64,000 nt of DNA from Methanothrix harundinacea (GTDB lineage Archaea > Halobacteriota > Methanosarcinia > Methanotrichales > Methanotrichaceae), in contig DAXT01000023.1 of NCBI GenBank assembly GCA_002506535.1, positions 3,260 through 67,259 of the forward strand, read 5' to 3'. Below are positions 1 to 7,872 of this stretch, in pieces. How positions within the stretch are numbered: the stretch's first letter is position 1; each line of letters starts with the position of its first letter. The translations under genes were made by a program, and so were the position numbers. Below the pieces are notes generated by a model. That model saw nothing but the letters and a program-made list of their open reading frames with translations. It made no database searches and had not been told where the DNA came from.

Positions 1-1168
1 ATCCGGGCCGCTCCTCCGCCGGGCCGCTGGAGGCGGGCTTTACCACCCTCCCGCTGATGGCGCAGACCCCGACGCAGGTCTCGGGGGACCACTTGAGGTC
101 GACGGAGTCGAGCTCTCCATCCAGGACCGCCCGGGAGAGGAGGTACATGTCCGTCTCGAGGCGGGGGAGGATCACCTCCGCCTCGGGGTCCCCGAGCCTC
201 ACGTTGATCTCCAGGACTTTTGGGACCCGTTCGCCCTCCTCCTCGGTGATCATCAGGCCGAAGTAGATCATCCCCCGGTACTCAAAGCCCGTCTCCTCTC
301 GAAACCCCCGGATGGTGGGGACGGCGATCCCCTCCATGATCCGCTCCGCGAGGTCGTCGTCGAGCCAGGGGTGGGGGGAGTAGCCGCCCATCCCGCCGGT
401 GTTGGGGTTTTGGTCGAGGGTTGGGTTTCCGGCGAGCCTGTTGTAGAGGCGGATCGCCACCTCCTCGCCGGGGCCGAAGGCCCGCTTGTAGTCCATCGCC
501 GACTCCAGGGGAAGGACGGTCCTCCCGTCGGTGACGGCGAAGAACATCAGCTCCTTTCCCTCAAGCCTCTCCTCGATGACGATCCGGCGTCCGGCGTCGC
601 CAAAGAGCCTCGGCACCACCATGATCCTCTCCACCGCCGAGGCCGCCTCCTCTTCCGAGCTGCAGACTATCGACCCCTTCCCGGCGGCGAGGCCGTCGGC
701 CTTAACCACCAGGTTGATCCCCGGATTATCGGCATAGAAGGCGGCAACGTGCCCCAACGCCTCCTCGGGGTCGGTGAAGTTTCGGTGGCGGGGGATGGGG
801 ACGCCGATCCTCTTGAGGAGGTCCTTGGCGTAGCCCTTGCTCCCCTCCAGGACCGTCGCCTCCCGTCGCGGGCCGACGACGTCGAGCCCCTCCTCGGTGA
901 AGACGTTGACGATCCCGTCGGAGAGGTACCCCTCGGGGCCGACGAAGGTGAGATCGACGCCCTTCTTCCTCGCGAAGGAGACGAGATCCCCGATCTCCTT
1001 GATGGGATCTCCATGGGAGTGGGCGATACTGCACTTCTCCATCATGGAGCTCCCGGCGTTCCCCGGGGCGACATAGACCCGATCCACCAGGGGGGACCTC
1101 GCGAAGGCGTGAGCTATGGCGTTGCCCCTGCCGCCGGCGTCTACTACCAGAACCTTTCCACCAGACAT
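1..1168 (-). CDS. purD: Phosphoribosylamine-glycine ligase, 3' end outside the window
   Basis: GAR synthetase joins 5-phosphoribosylamine and glycine with ATP in the second step of purine synthesis, in the cytosol. The frame is open from an ATG at 1166-1168 to the window edge, about 389 codons, so roughly 40 C-terminal residues are missing compared with the usual 430 or so. The N-terminus reads MSGGKVLVVDAGGRGNAIAH, the glycine-rich start of the PurD N domain. Further on are ATP-grasp segments: VVKADGLAAGKG (nucleotide-binding loop), the NPNTGGMGGYSPHP loop typical of PurD, and VLEINVRLGDPEAE (metal-binding Glu/Asn). It is transcribed away from glnA. Family assignment is strong. The reported end is an artefact of the window, not a truncation. 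Confidence 0.95.
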   Translation of the reverse strand, partial: MSGGKVLVVDAGGRGNAIAHAFARSPLVDRVYVAPGNAGSSMMEKCSIAHSHGDPIKEIGDLVSFARKKGVDLTFVGPEGYLSDGIVNVFTEEGLDVVGPRREATVLEGSKGYAKDLLKRIGVPIPRHRNFTDPEEALGHVAAFYADNPGINLVVKADGLAAGKGSIVCSSEEEAASAVERIMVVPRLFGDAGRRIVIEERLEGKELMFFAVTDGRTVLPLESAMDYKRAFGPGEEVAIRLYNRLAGNPTLDQNPNTGGMGGYSPHPWLDDDLAERIMEGIAVPTIRGFREETGFEYRGMIYFGLMITEEEGERVPKVLEINVRLGDPEAEVILPRLETDMYLLSRAVLDGELDSVDLKWSPETCVGVCAISGRVVKPASSGPAEERPG

Positions 1169-1299
1169 TAGATCTACCGCGCAGTTCCTGGTAGATGCCA
1201 ATAGATAAGGGTAATTGAACCTCCCACCGGGGCGATGACTATATTAAAGGAGGTCGGTCCATCTGGGGTCTTTAGAGGAACCAGTTGCCCCCAAAGATT

Positions 1300-1316
1300 G
1301 CCCCGTCGGGCGGGGC
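1300..1316 (+). promoter_or_regulatory. Hairpin in the glnA leader region
   Basis: A perfect 6-bp stem (GCCCCG / CGGGGC) with a 5-nt loop lies about 50 nt before the glnA start. A TATA-like ATATTAAAG at about 1240-1248 could drive glnA, which would place the hairpin in the 5' untranslated region. I could not find an NrpR-type GGAA-N8-TTCC operator here. Function is unproven and the stem may be incidental in GC-rich DNA. Confidence 0.3.
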
Positions 1317-1363
1317 GAGGGGGATATTATCAATAGCCTGCATCAAGGGGTGTTTGACCGATC

Positions 1364-2689
1364 ATGTACTCAATAGACCAGTTGCTAGAGACGATCCGTG
1401 ACAAGAACGTCGAATCCATCAGGCTCCAGTTCACCGACATCCAGGGGCTAGTTAAGAGCGTATCGATCCCCGCAGTACGCCTCGGAAAGGCCCTCGACTC
1501 GGGTACCGGCTTCGACGGCTCTTCCATCGAGGGTTTCGCGCGGATCCAGGAGTCGGATATGCTCCTGCGCCCCGACATATCCACCTTCTCGCTCCTCCCC
1601 TGGAAGGCGAGGGAGAACAAGAACGTGGCGAGGCTGATCTGCGACGTCTACAGGCCGAACGGCGAGCCCTTCGAGGGGGACCCCAGGTACGTCCTCAAGA
1701 GGGCGGTTGAGAAGGCCGAGGAGATGGGCTACACCATGAACGTAGGCCCCGAGCTGGAGTTCTTCCTCTTCAAGATGGAGAACGGGAGGGCCACCACCAT
1801 CCCCCACGACTTCGCCGGCTACTTCGACTTCGGGCCGGTGGACCTGGCCGAGGACATAAGAAGAGAGATCGTCTTATCCCTGACGGAGATGGGGTTCAAG
1901 ATCGAGGCCTCCCACCACGAGGTGGCGAGGGGCCAGCACGAGATCGACTTCACCTACGGCGAGGCGCTGCGGACCGCCGACAACGTCGTCACCTTCAAGT
2001 ACGTCACGAGGACGATCGCCATGAAGAACGGCCTCGCGGCAACCTTCATGCCCAAGCCGATCTACGGCGCCGCGGGATCCGGGATGCACGTCAACATATC
2101 CCTCTTCCGGGGAGGTGAGAACGCCTTCTTCGACCCTGAAGGGAAGATGCAGCTCTCCGACCTCGCCCGATACTTTGTAGGAGGGCTCCTGGAGCACGCT
2201 CCCGCCATAACCGCCGTAACAAACCCCCTGGTCAACTCTTACAAGCGTCTGGTATCAGGGTTTGAGGCTCCCGTATACATAGGCTGGTCGGGGCCGAACC
2301 GATCATCCCTCATCAGGGTCCCCAGCGGCAGGGGCCTGAGCACCAGGCTAGAGTTTCGCTCGCCCGACCCATCCTGCAGCCCCTATCTCGGCTTCGCCGC
2401 GATCCTGGCGGCGGGGCTCGACGGCGTCAGAAGGAAGATCGACCCCGGCGACCCCGTGGACCTGAACATCTACGAGCTCTCGGACGAGGAGCGGGAGAGG
2501 CTCGGGATAGAGCTCCTCCCATCGAACCTAAAAGAGGCGCTAAACCATCTCGAGGAGGACAGGGTCGTCAGGGACGCCCTAGGCGAGCACGTCTACGCCA
2601 ACTTCAACAGGCTCGGCTCCCTGGAGTGGAAGATGTACAACAACTTCGTTCACCCCTGGGAGGTGGAGAGGTACATCAACAACATCTGA
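1364..2689 (+). CDS. glnA: Glutamine synthetase, type I-alpha
   Basis: Forms glutamine from glutamate, ammonia and ATP; the main ammonia-assimilating enzyme of methanogens, a cytosolic dodecamer. The 441-residue length is normal for GSI. Visible motifs are the beta-grasp start, GPELEFFLF (metal-binding Glu), ASHHEVARGQHEID, GSGMHVNISL, RLVSGFEAPVYIGW and RLEFRSPDPSCSPYL. The region NIYELSDEERERLGI lacks the NLYDLPPEE adenylylation site of GSI-beta, so it belongs to the alpha type, which is controlled by transcription or effector proteins rather than adenylylation. The ATG at 1364 fits the family N-terminus. A short tandem repeat starts in its stop codon context. Confidence 0.97.
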   Translation: MYSIDQLLETIRDKNVESIRLQFTDIQGLVKSVSIPAVRLGKALDSGTGFDGSSIEGFARIQESDMLLRPDISTFSLLPWKARENKNVARLICDVYRPNGEPFEGDPRYVLKRAVEKAEEMGYTMNVGPELEFFLFKMENGRATTIPHDFAGYFDFGPVDLAEDIRREIVLSLTEMGFKIEASHHEVARGQHEIDFTYGEALRTADNVVTFKYVTRTIAMKNGLAATFMPKPIYGAAGSGMHVNISLFRGGENAFFDPEGKMQLSDLARYFVGGLLEHAPAITAVTNPLVNSYKRLVSGFEAPVYIGWSGPNRSSLIRVPSGRGLSTRLEFRSPDPSCSPYLGFAAILAAGLDGVRRKIDPGDPVDLNIYELSDEERERLGIELLPSNLKEALNHLEEDRVVRDALGEHVYANFNRLGSLEWKMYNNFVHPWEVERYINNI

Positions 2690-2732
2690 GGGCGAGATGA
2701 TCTGAGGGGCGAGAATATTAGAGGGCGAGAGG
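2684..2732. repeat. Three-copy 16-17 bp tandem repeat at the glnA stop codon
   Basis: Units ATCTGAGGGCGAGATG (2684-2699), ATCTGAGGGGCGAGAAT (2700-2716) and ATTAGAGGGCGAGAGG (2717-2732) follow each other. The first unit contains the glnA stop codon TGA (2687-2689), so the repeat looks like copying of the gene end into the downstream spacer. Similar repeats occur elsewhere in the window. Confidence 0.7.
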
Positions 2733-2801
2733 ATCGCGGCTCTTTATACCCCTGGAGGGGGGGGGTCGCCGGCGGCGGCCAACTCTCTTCAAAGCCGAAA
2801 C

Positions 2802-2810
2802 GTATATAAC
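2802..2810 (+). promoter_or_regulatory. TATA box for the tRNA-Lys / tRNA-Trp unit
   Basis: GTATATAAC is centred about 26 nt upstream of the expected transcription start near 2830, just before the mature tRNA-Lys 5' end at 2834. This is the normal archaeal spacing. With only 6 nt between the two tRNAs, both are probably transcribed from here. Confidence 0.6.
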
Positions 2811-2833
2811 CAGCATCGTATATGGAAAAGTCC

Positions 2834-2907
2834 GGGCCGGTAGCTTAGTCAGGCAGAGCGAAAGGCTCTTAACCTTTAGGTCGGGGGTTCAAATCCCTCT
2901 CGGCCCG
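2834..2907 (+). tRNA. tRNA-Lys (anticodon CUU)
   Basis: A full cloverleaf folds: 7-bp acceptor stem GGGCCGG / TCGGCCC (one G-U pair), D arm GCTTAGTCAGGCAGAGC, 5-bp anticodon stem AAAGG / CCTTT with loop CTCTTAA (CTT at positions 34-36), and T arm with TTCAAAT. The discriminator is G2907. CCA is not encoded. No intron. Confidence 0.93.
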
Positions 2908-2913
2908 CTTTGA

Positions 2914-3090
2914 GGGGCTGTGGCCTAGTCAGGTATGGCGACGGGCTCCAGCGGTATGATTGATGATGAGCAACGGGTCTGCTGAGGCCTCTCGACGGGG
3001 AGGCTGTTGATGATCCGTTGGAGCACTGAGAGGTCTGCTCTCGGTATCGGAGAGACCCGTCGATCGTGCGTTCGAATCGCACCAGCCCCA
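2914..3090 (+). tRNA. tRNA-Trp (anticodon CCA) with a 103-nt intron
   Basis: Exon 1 covers 2914-2951 and exon 2 covers 3055-3090. The acceptor stem is GGGGCTG / CAGCCCC with discriminator A3090. The anticodon stem is ACGGG (2941-2945) / CCCGT (3056-3060) and the anticodon CCA lies at 2948-2950. The intron interrupts the canonical 37/38 position, where archaeal splicing endonuclease cuts a bulge-helix-bulge. It carries box C/D guide elements, listed separately. CCA is not encoded. Confidence 0.92.
2952..3054 (+). ncRNA. tRNA-Trp intron acting as a box C/D 2'-O-methylation guide
   Basis: Box C ATGATGA is at 2963-2969, D' CTGA at 2982-2985, C' TGATGA at 3008-3013 and box D CTGA at 3026-3029. 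The guide before D pairs with GCTCCA of the anticodon loop; the fifth nucleotide upstream of box D (G3021) pairs with C34 (2948). The guide before D' pairs with the 3' anticodon stem; its fifth nucleotide (G2977) pairs with C39 (3056). Euryarchaeal tRNA-Trp introns are known to guide methylation of C34 and residue 39, so both targets match; here residue 39 is C rather than U. The D guide also pairs across the exon-intron junction. Confidence 0.85.
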
Positions 3091-3152
3091 CTATTTTTGA
3101 AGATGGATGTCCTTAAATATCTCTACGGAAGATAGAGCGGCGGTTGGTGAAG

Positions 3153-3464
3153 ATGTACGATAATGTCATTACCATGTGCTGGTCCATCAGAGAGGTCAAC
3201 AGGAATCTAGCGGACCGAGAGCCGACGGCAGATTACTCCATAACCTACCTGAAGAAGGCCTGCCAGGACCTCTCCAGGATGCTCGCCTCCGGGGAGGGTT
3301 TCGACCAGGCGGAGGAGATCGAGGTGGTGAATCGAGCCGGAAGGCTAACGAAGTTCACCATCGGCGAGGTGGCGGAGATGCTGACGGATACAAAGAAGAT
3401 CATCGAGTTCAACCTCATCGACCACGTCGACCGCTGGGCGAGGTCCAGAGCGAATAGCGGCTGA
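3153..3464 (+). CDS. Conserved-looking small protein of unknown function
   Basis: A 103-residue, cytosolic, mostly helical and acidic protein, MYDNVITMCW at the start and ending in RWARSRANSG. I do not recognise the family. No membrane segment, signal peptide or metal motif is visible. The start is uncertain: TTG 3144, GTG 3147 and ATG 3153 are all in frame, and GGTGA just upstream is a poorly spaced ribosome site for the ATG. It lies 60 nt after tRNA-Trp and is read in the same direction. Codon use (strong G/C in third positions) looks like the real genes around it, which supports coding. Confidence 0.6.
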   Translation: MYDNVITMCWSIREVNRNLADREPTADYSITYLKKACQDLSRMLASGEGFDQAEEIEVVNRAGRLTKFTIGEVAEMLTDTKKIIEFNLIDHVDRWARSRANSG

Positions 3465-3630
3465 GTTCTTCTGCCGGTTGCGTGAGAGAGGGCCATTTGA
3501 CCTGAGAGGCTCCGGCCGCCTCAGGACTCATAGGGCTCATCATAAGTTCAGGAATCTTTTTTCCTCATCGGCGGCTGGAGAGGGCGGCCCCGAAGGCCAG
3601 CGACCTCTCTATCTCCGGCCTCTTCGGGAA

Positions 3631-3639
3631 AGTATAAAA
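3631..3639 (+). promoter_or_regulatory. TATA box candidate for the endonuclease IV gene
   Basis: AGTATAAAA sits about 115 nt before the nfo start in the 285-nt spacer 3465-3749. A strong ribosome site, GGAGGT, lies 8 nt before the ATG at 3750. Nothing else was seen in this spacer. Confidence 0.4.
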
Positions 3640-3749
3640 CGGTTCCCTAGCCAGGTTCCTCAGGAGATCAGGCCTCGTTAGCTTTGCTGGACGAAACATC
3701 TATGTCTGATAATATGACGACGGTCTCAATATCAGAGGAGGTTTAACAG

Positions 3750-4598
3750 ATGGTCAGGGTCGGAGCCCACGTCTCCATCGCGGGATCCATAGATAGAGCG
3801 GTGGACAGGGCGGCGGATATCGGATGCGACACCTTCCAGATATTCTCCCGAAACCCCCGGGGCTGGAAAGTGAAGGATATCGCAGAAGAGACGGCGGAGG
3901 AGTTCAAGAGGAAGATGGAGCGGGCCGGGATCGATCCAGCCGTCGACCACATGCCTTACCTCCCCAACTTCGCCACCGCCAGGGAGGATGTATACGAGAA
4001 GTCTGTGGAGGCTCTGGCCCTGGAGCTTAAGAGGTGCGATATCCTCGGGATACCTTACCTCGTCGCCCACCTGGGTAGCCACCTCGACGCGCCCAAAGAA
4101 GAGGGGTTCAGGAGGACCTGCGAGGCGATAACAAAGGCCCTTTCATCCTCGGAGAACGGCGTCATCCTCCTTCTCGAGACGACCTCCGGCTCCAAGAAGA
4201 GCGTCGGCGGGTCCTTCGAGGACCTGGCGGAGATCATGAGGAGGGTCGACCGGGATGACAGGGTCGCGGCATGCTTCGATACGTGCCACGCCTTCGCCGC
4301 CGGATACGAGATGAGGACCGAGGAGGGGTTGGAGGCCACCCTGGAGGAGTTCGATGGATCTTTAGGCCTTGAGAGGATCAAGGTCGTCCACCTCAACGAC
4401 TCAAAAGGGCCCAGGGGATCGAAGCTCGACCGCCACGAGCACATAGGCCTCGGAGAGATCGGGTTAGAGGGGTTCAGGCGGATCCTCCGCCACCCTGCGA
4501 TAAGGGCTCGCCCCCTCATCCTCGAGACCCCCGTCGACGATAGGAGGGACGACCGGGGCAACATCGCCCTGGTTAGGGAGCTGGCGGGAGGGGATTAG
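3750..4598 (+). CDS. nfo: Endonuclease IV (AP endonuclease)
   Basis: Cuts DNA 5' to abasic sites in base excision repair, using three metal ions in a TIM barrel. The 282-residue length matches the family. Metal ligands are visible in VDHMPYLPNFA, LVAHLGSH (His), LLETTSG (Glu), CFDTCHAFAAGY (Asp and His), VVHLNDSKGPRGSKLDRHEH (His, Asp) and LILETPVDD (final Glu). The ATG at 3750 has GGAGGT 8 nt upstream. The stop is followed at once by the GTG of the next gene, so the two are probably co-transcribed, though no functional link is obvious. Confidence 0.95.
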   Translation: MVRVGAHVSIAGSIDRAVDRAADIGCDTFQIFSRNPRGWKVKDIAEETAEEFKRKMERAGIDPAVDHMPYLPNFATAREDVYEKSVEALALELKRCDILGIPYLVAHLGSHLDAPKEEGFRRTCEAITKALSSSENGVILLLETTSGSKKSVGGSFEDLAEIMRRVDRDDRVAACFDTCHAFAAGYEMRTEEGLEATLEEFDGSLGLERIKVVHLNDSKGPRGSKLDRHEHIGLGEIGLEGFRRILRHPAIRARPLILETPVDDRRDDRGNIALVRELAGGD

Positions 4599-5342
4599 GT
4601 GGGCCTCTTCGCCTCAGGGCCTCGAGGGGACGCAGCCGTCGTCGCGATCCTCGCCGCCTTCGGGAGCCTCGTCCTGGCGACGCTCTGGGACCGGCCTTAC
4701 GCCGCAGCCCTCCTTCTCCTCGTCCCTCCGATCATCCTCTCTTCGAGGGTCGGCGATCCGAGGAGGGCGGCGGTGATGGCTATCGCCGGCGCCGTCGCGG
4801 GACCTCTGACGGAGATGGCCTGTGTTTATGGAGGGCTGTGGACCTACGCCAACACCGGAGGTCTCCCCCTGGTTCCACCGTGGAACTTTCCCGGATGGGC
4901 CTCTTTTCCCCTGGCCGTATTCCTTCTGGCGAGGGCCCTGCCGGGGACGGAGTCTCCGGGGCGTTCGCCGCGGGTTCTTCTTCTCGCCCTCGCCGGGATA
5001 GGGGCGGAGATCGCCGTCTTCGTCTCCCTGGGGGGTGAGACGCCCCTGGCCCTGGCGGCGGGAGCGGTCCTGGCCGCCGCTGTCATCTTCGCCTTCCCCG
5101 GGAGGGCCACCCTGGCGATGATGGGGGCCGGCGCCCTCCTGGGACCTCTGATAGAATCGCTTCCGATCTATGCCGGAGCTTGGTGGTACTCGGCTCCGGC
5201 CGATCTCTTCGGGATGCCGGCCTATATGATCCTGGCTTACGCCGTCTTCGGAGGGCTTCTCGGCAACGCCTCCATAGCGGCGGGGGAGATCTTCGGTAGG
5301 AGCGATGGAAGAATCGTAAGACCCGCAGCTTCTTTCAGGTGA
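4599..5342 (+). CDS. Polytopic membrane protein with an internal duplication
   Basis: 247 residues, almost wholly hydrophobic, with about eight membrane segments. The two halves resemble each other: GPLTEMACVYGGLWTYANTG in the first and GPLIESLPIYAGAWWYSAPA in the second, both GPLxE followed by YxGxWxY. This points to an inverted or direct repeat fold, as in small transporters or the lycopene-cyclase/carotenoid-biosynthesis type membrane families, but I cannot assign an activity. GTG at 4599 starts right after the nfo stop codon. The 3' end overlaps the convergent receiver gene by 8 nt. Confidence 0.6.
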   Translation: MGLFASGPRGDAAVVAILAAFGSLVLATLWDRPYAAALLLLVPPIILSSRVGDPRRAAVMAIAGAVAGPLTEMACVYGGLWTYANTGGLPLVPPWNFPGWASFPLAVFLLARALPGTESPGRSPRVLLLALAGIGAEIAVFVSLGGETPLALAAGAVLAAAVIFAFPGRATLAMMGAGALLGPLIESLPIYAGAWWYSAPADLFGMPAYMILAYAVFGGLLGNASIAAGEIFGRSDGRIVRPAASFR

Positions 5343-5802
5343 GGTTGCTCAGGGTCATGAGAAGATCGTCCTCGGTAATCGGCTTCAATAGATAGGTGAC
5401 CGCTCCCAGGTCGTAGCTCTTCTGGATGTGCTCGGATACGAGGGACCCGGTGAGCATCACCACCGGTATCCCCCGGAGGTCGGGGCTTGATTTGAGCCGC
5501 TCCAGAAGCTCCATCCCGCTGAGACGGGGAAGTCTGATGTCCAGGAGTATCAGGTCGGGAAGGCCGGTCCCCTCCTGGCGAAGATATTCCAGGCAGCTTT
5601 CGGCCTCTTCGGCGTCCGCGGCGAGAAAGATGTCTCTATCCTGGCAGATCCTCCGCAAGACCCTCACCGTCAGCTCGGCGTCGTCGGGATTGTCCTCGAT
5701 GAGCAAAATTTTTAACCTATGGCATCTATTGAACAACTTCACCTCCGAGCTTTTAGGTACTCGAATCGTCCCAGACATCGATCCTATTCTCCGATCATCC
5801 AC
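5335..5802 (-). CDS. Single-domain response regulator (REC)
   Basis: A stand-alone CheY-like receiver of 155 residues with no output domain. After a variable N-terminus, LKILLIEDNPDDAEL supplies the acidic pocket, LILLDIRLP the phosphorylated Asp, VVMLTGS the Thr/Ser switch and YLLKPI the invariant Lys. It is of the Rcp1-like subgroup often paired with membrane or phytochrome-like kinases; no kinase is adjacent. The reported start is a GTG at 5802; an in-frame ATG at 5778 is a reasonable alternative because family members need few residues before LKILLIEDN. It overlaps the upstream convergent gene by 8 nt. Confidence 0.9.
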   Translation of the reverse strand: MDDRRIGSMSGTIRVPKSSEVKLFNRCHRLKILLIEDNPDDAELTVRVLRRICQDRDIFLAADAEEAESCLEYLRQEGTGLPDLILLDIRLPRLSGMELLERLKSSPDLRGIPVVMLTGSLVSEHIQKSYDLGAVTYLLKPITEDDLLMTLSNLT

Positions 5803-5929
5803 GGTATTTTACCCCTAAAAATACTTTTCCCGCAGGATACGCTGCCAGGATTAAAATGAAGAAAAAAACCATATAGTAACTATTAAAAATCATACAAAAT
5901 TTGATGGAAATCGGAGGATATAGGAGGCT

Positions 5930-6856
5930 TCAGAGATCGATCATCTCTCTTGCGCTCCCCCTGGAGAGGAGGGCGACCCTGCTTAGGGGGACGTCGTCTT
6001 TCAGGGTGTAGCCGAGGGCAGAGGATAGATCCTTCGCGAACTCCATCACCTCTTCGTGGGAGGGCATCGAATCCCTTCCGAGGCGGTTTCGGGAGCTTCC
6101 CAGGTGCATGTAGGCTTTCACCTCTACGAAGTCCGGCTCTGCGGTCTCGATCAGCTTCGCGTAACCCTGGGGGTCGTTCATGTTGAGGCCCCGGGCCAGG
6201 GTGAGCCTCGCCACCGTCCGCACCGGCGAGTCCCTCATCCTCTCGAGGCTCTCGAGGAATCGGCTCCAGAGGTTCGACCGGGGGTTACATACCCTCCGGT
6301 ACGTCTCCTCATTCGGGGCGTTGAGGCTGATGTAGAGCTGGGTCGGCCTCACCTCGCCGATCGCCTCAGGGTTCGTCCCGTTCGTCACCAGGAAGGCGGT
6401 CATCCCGCGCCCCTTAACCTCCTCGACGAGCTCTTTTATCATGGGGTAGAGGGTCGGCTCTCCCATGAGGGAGATGGCTACGTGAGCCGGCTCCTTCGCC
6501 TCTTTTAGCCTCGCGGAATCGGTCGTCTCGGGGGCGCCACCGTAGCCGGAGATGAGCCTCTGCTGCTCGATAAGGATCCCGTCCAGAAGCGTTGCCGGCT
6601 CGATCCAGCCCCCTGAGGCGGTGGGCATCTCGTCGATGGGCCTCCAGCAGTGGAGGCAGCGGTGGTTGCAGAGGAGAGTCGGGGTCATCTGGACACACCG
6701 GTGGCTTGCGATGCCGTAAAAGTGGTGTTTGTAGCACTGATCCCCACCCCGGATGGACCGCCGCAGCCACAGGCAGGGCTTGACGGCTCCGGAGGCGACC
6801 AGGTGGTAGCCCTGCCTCTCCAGCCGTTCTCTTATCTCAGGGGGGAACTGCTCCAT
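5930..6856 (-). CDS. taw1: 4-demethylwyosine synthase (archaeal TYW1), radical SAM
   Basis: Converts N1-methylguanosine-37 of tRNA-Phe to 4-demethylwyosine with pyruvate and SAM, the tricyclic step of wybutosine-type modification. The 308-residue protein has the CNHRCLHCW radical-SAM cysteine triad with the Trp typical of TYW1, a second set of cysteines (CLWLRR, CYKHHFYG, CVQMTP) that fits the second Fe-S cluster, ISLMGEPTLYP (the GEP loop) and FLVTNGT. It lacks the flavodoxin domain of eukaryotic TYW1, as expected in archaea. It stands alone, divergent from the beta-helix gene at 6976. Confidence 0.93.
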   Translation of the reverse strand: MEQFPPEIRERLERQGYHLVASGAVKPCLWLRRSIRGGDQCYKHHFYGIASHRCVQMTPTLLCNHRCLHCWRPIDEMPTASGGWIEPATLLDGILIEQQRLISGYGGAPETTDSARLKEAKEPAHVAISLMGEPTLYPMIKELVEEVKGRGMTAFLVTNGTNPEAIGEVRPTQLYISLNAPNEETYRRVCNPRSNLWSRFLESLERMRDSPVRTVARLTLARGLNMNDPQGYAKLIETAEPDFVEVKAYMHLGSSRNRLGRDSMPSHEEVMEFAKDLSSALGYTLKDDVPLSRVALLSRGSAREMIDL

Positions 6857-6975
6857 GATGCGGGATCTGAGGGCTGCGAGCGGTTATATAGTTATTCGAG
6901 GGTCTGTAGAGGGGCGACGAAAATAAGCTTTTTATAATCCCTAAGACGGTCGTAATAATTCAGAGGGATCACGGG

Positions 6976-7704
6976 ATGATAAAGATGAGTATAAAGCTTT
7001 CGCCGATTCTGGCCCTCCTGGTCGTCCTCGGGGGCGCCGGGGTGGCAGAGGGCGCGGCCACCCTGAAGGTATGTGAATGCAGAGGATGCGGCTGTCAGTA
7101 CCTCAGCATCCAGGAGGCTATCGATATAGCCAGCCCCGGAGATGTGGTCCTGGTCAGGGGGGGAACTTTCCATGGAAACATCAACGTCACAAAGCCGATA
7201 ATCCTAAGAGGTGAGAGGTGGAAGTATCCCGATCTGCCCATCATATACGCCGACGGGAACGGAAGCTGCATCACTGTAAGCGCCGACGGGGCGACGGTGG
7301 AGTCGATGCGGTTTTCAAACTCCGGAAACGAGTCCGGGGACGCGGGGATAAGGGTCGTATCCGAGGGCGTCACCATCAGGGATAACTATGCCTTCGCAAA
7401 CGGGGGCGCTGGGATACTCCTCGACGGGGCGAGAAACTCTACAGTCTTCGCCAACGCCGTCTTCGAGAACCTCCTCGGCATCAGCCTCGTCGGCTCCGAG
7501 GGCAGCCTCCTCTTCAACAACAGGCTCTATAACAATACGGAGTTCGACGCCTTCGACGACGGCATGAACCGGTGGGACGACGGCGCCATCGGAAACTACT
7601 ACGGCTCCTTCGACTGCACCGACGGGGACGGCGATGGCATATGCGACTTGGCCTATGAGATTCCGGGAGGATCGAGCTCAGACGCCCTTCCTATCGTCAG
7701 CTGA
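6976..7704 (+). CDS. Exported right-handed beta-helix (NosD-like) protein
   Basis: 242 residues with a signal peptide (LSPILALLVVLGGAGVAEGA). The mature part opens with YLSIQEAIDIASPGDVVLVRGG, the usual start of NosD/pectate-lyase-like repeats, then short beta-helix coils with N-rich turns (RDNYAFANG, FANAVFEN, FNNRLYNN). It ends with a calcium-type DGDGDGICD loop after NYYGSFD, the typical NosD-family C-terminus. A CECRGCGC cysteine cluster follows the signal peptide. Such proteins are abundant at methanogen cell surfaces; binding partner or enzyme activity is unknown. MSIKL at 6985 is an alternative start. Two much longer paralogues lie at 60-64 kb. Confidence 0.8.
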   Translation: MIKMSIKLSPILALLVVLGGAGVAEGAATLKVCECRGCGCQYLSIQEAIDIASPGDVVLVRGGTFHGNINVTKPIILRGERWKYPDLPIIYADGNGSCITVSADGATVESMRFSNSGNESGDAGIRVVSEGVTIRDNYAFANGGAGILLDGARNSTVFANAVFENLLGISLVGSEGSLLFNNRLYNNTEFDAFDDGMNRWDDGAIGNYYGSFDCTDGDGDGICDLAYEIPGGSSSDALPIVS

Positions 7705-7828
7705 AGAGAGATCCCCCTTTCATATTTATCATAGACCGACGATAGATGGTCTGCCGGATTTGCAGCCCAGAGGTAGGCGGTGCAAAGATGGTCCGCCAGG
7801 GTTTTTCGGACGGCCCGAAGGGAGCACC

Positions 7829-7837
7829 TTTAAATAG
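7829..7837 (+). promoter_or_regulatory. TATA box for the cold-shock gene
   Basis: TTTAAATAG lies about 40 nt before the cold-shock ATG, giving a predicted start near 7858 and a leader of about 15 nt that contains the ribosome site GAGGAAT. Confidence 0.6.
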
Positions 7838-7872
7838 TCGTATGTTTTATCTCAGGACAACGAGGAATTGAA

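Noticed and set aside
371..1171. Plus-strand open frame of 266 codons opposite purD
   Set aside because: Antisense shadow caused by high third-position GC; the minus strand encodes a clear PurD.
1169..1363. NrpR-type nitrogen operator upstream of glnA
   Set aside because: A GGAA occurs at about 1277, but no TTCC is found at the required spacing.
2876..3091. Minus-strand open frame across the tRNA genes
   Set aside because: It covers tRNA-Lys and tRNA-Trp with its intron; the RNA structures explain the sequence.
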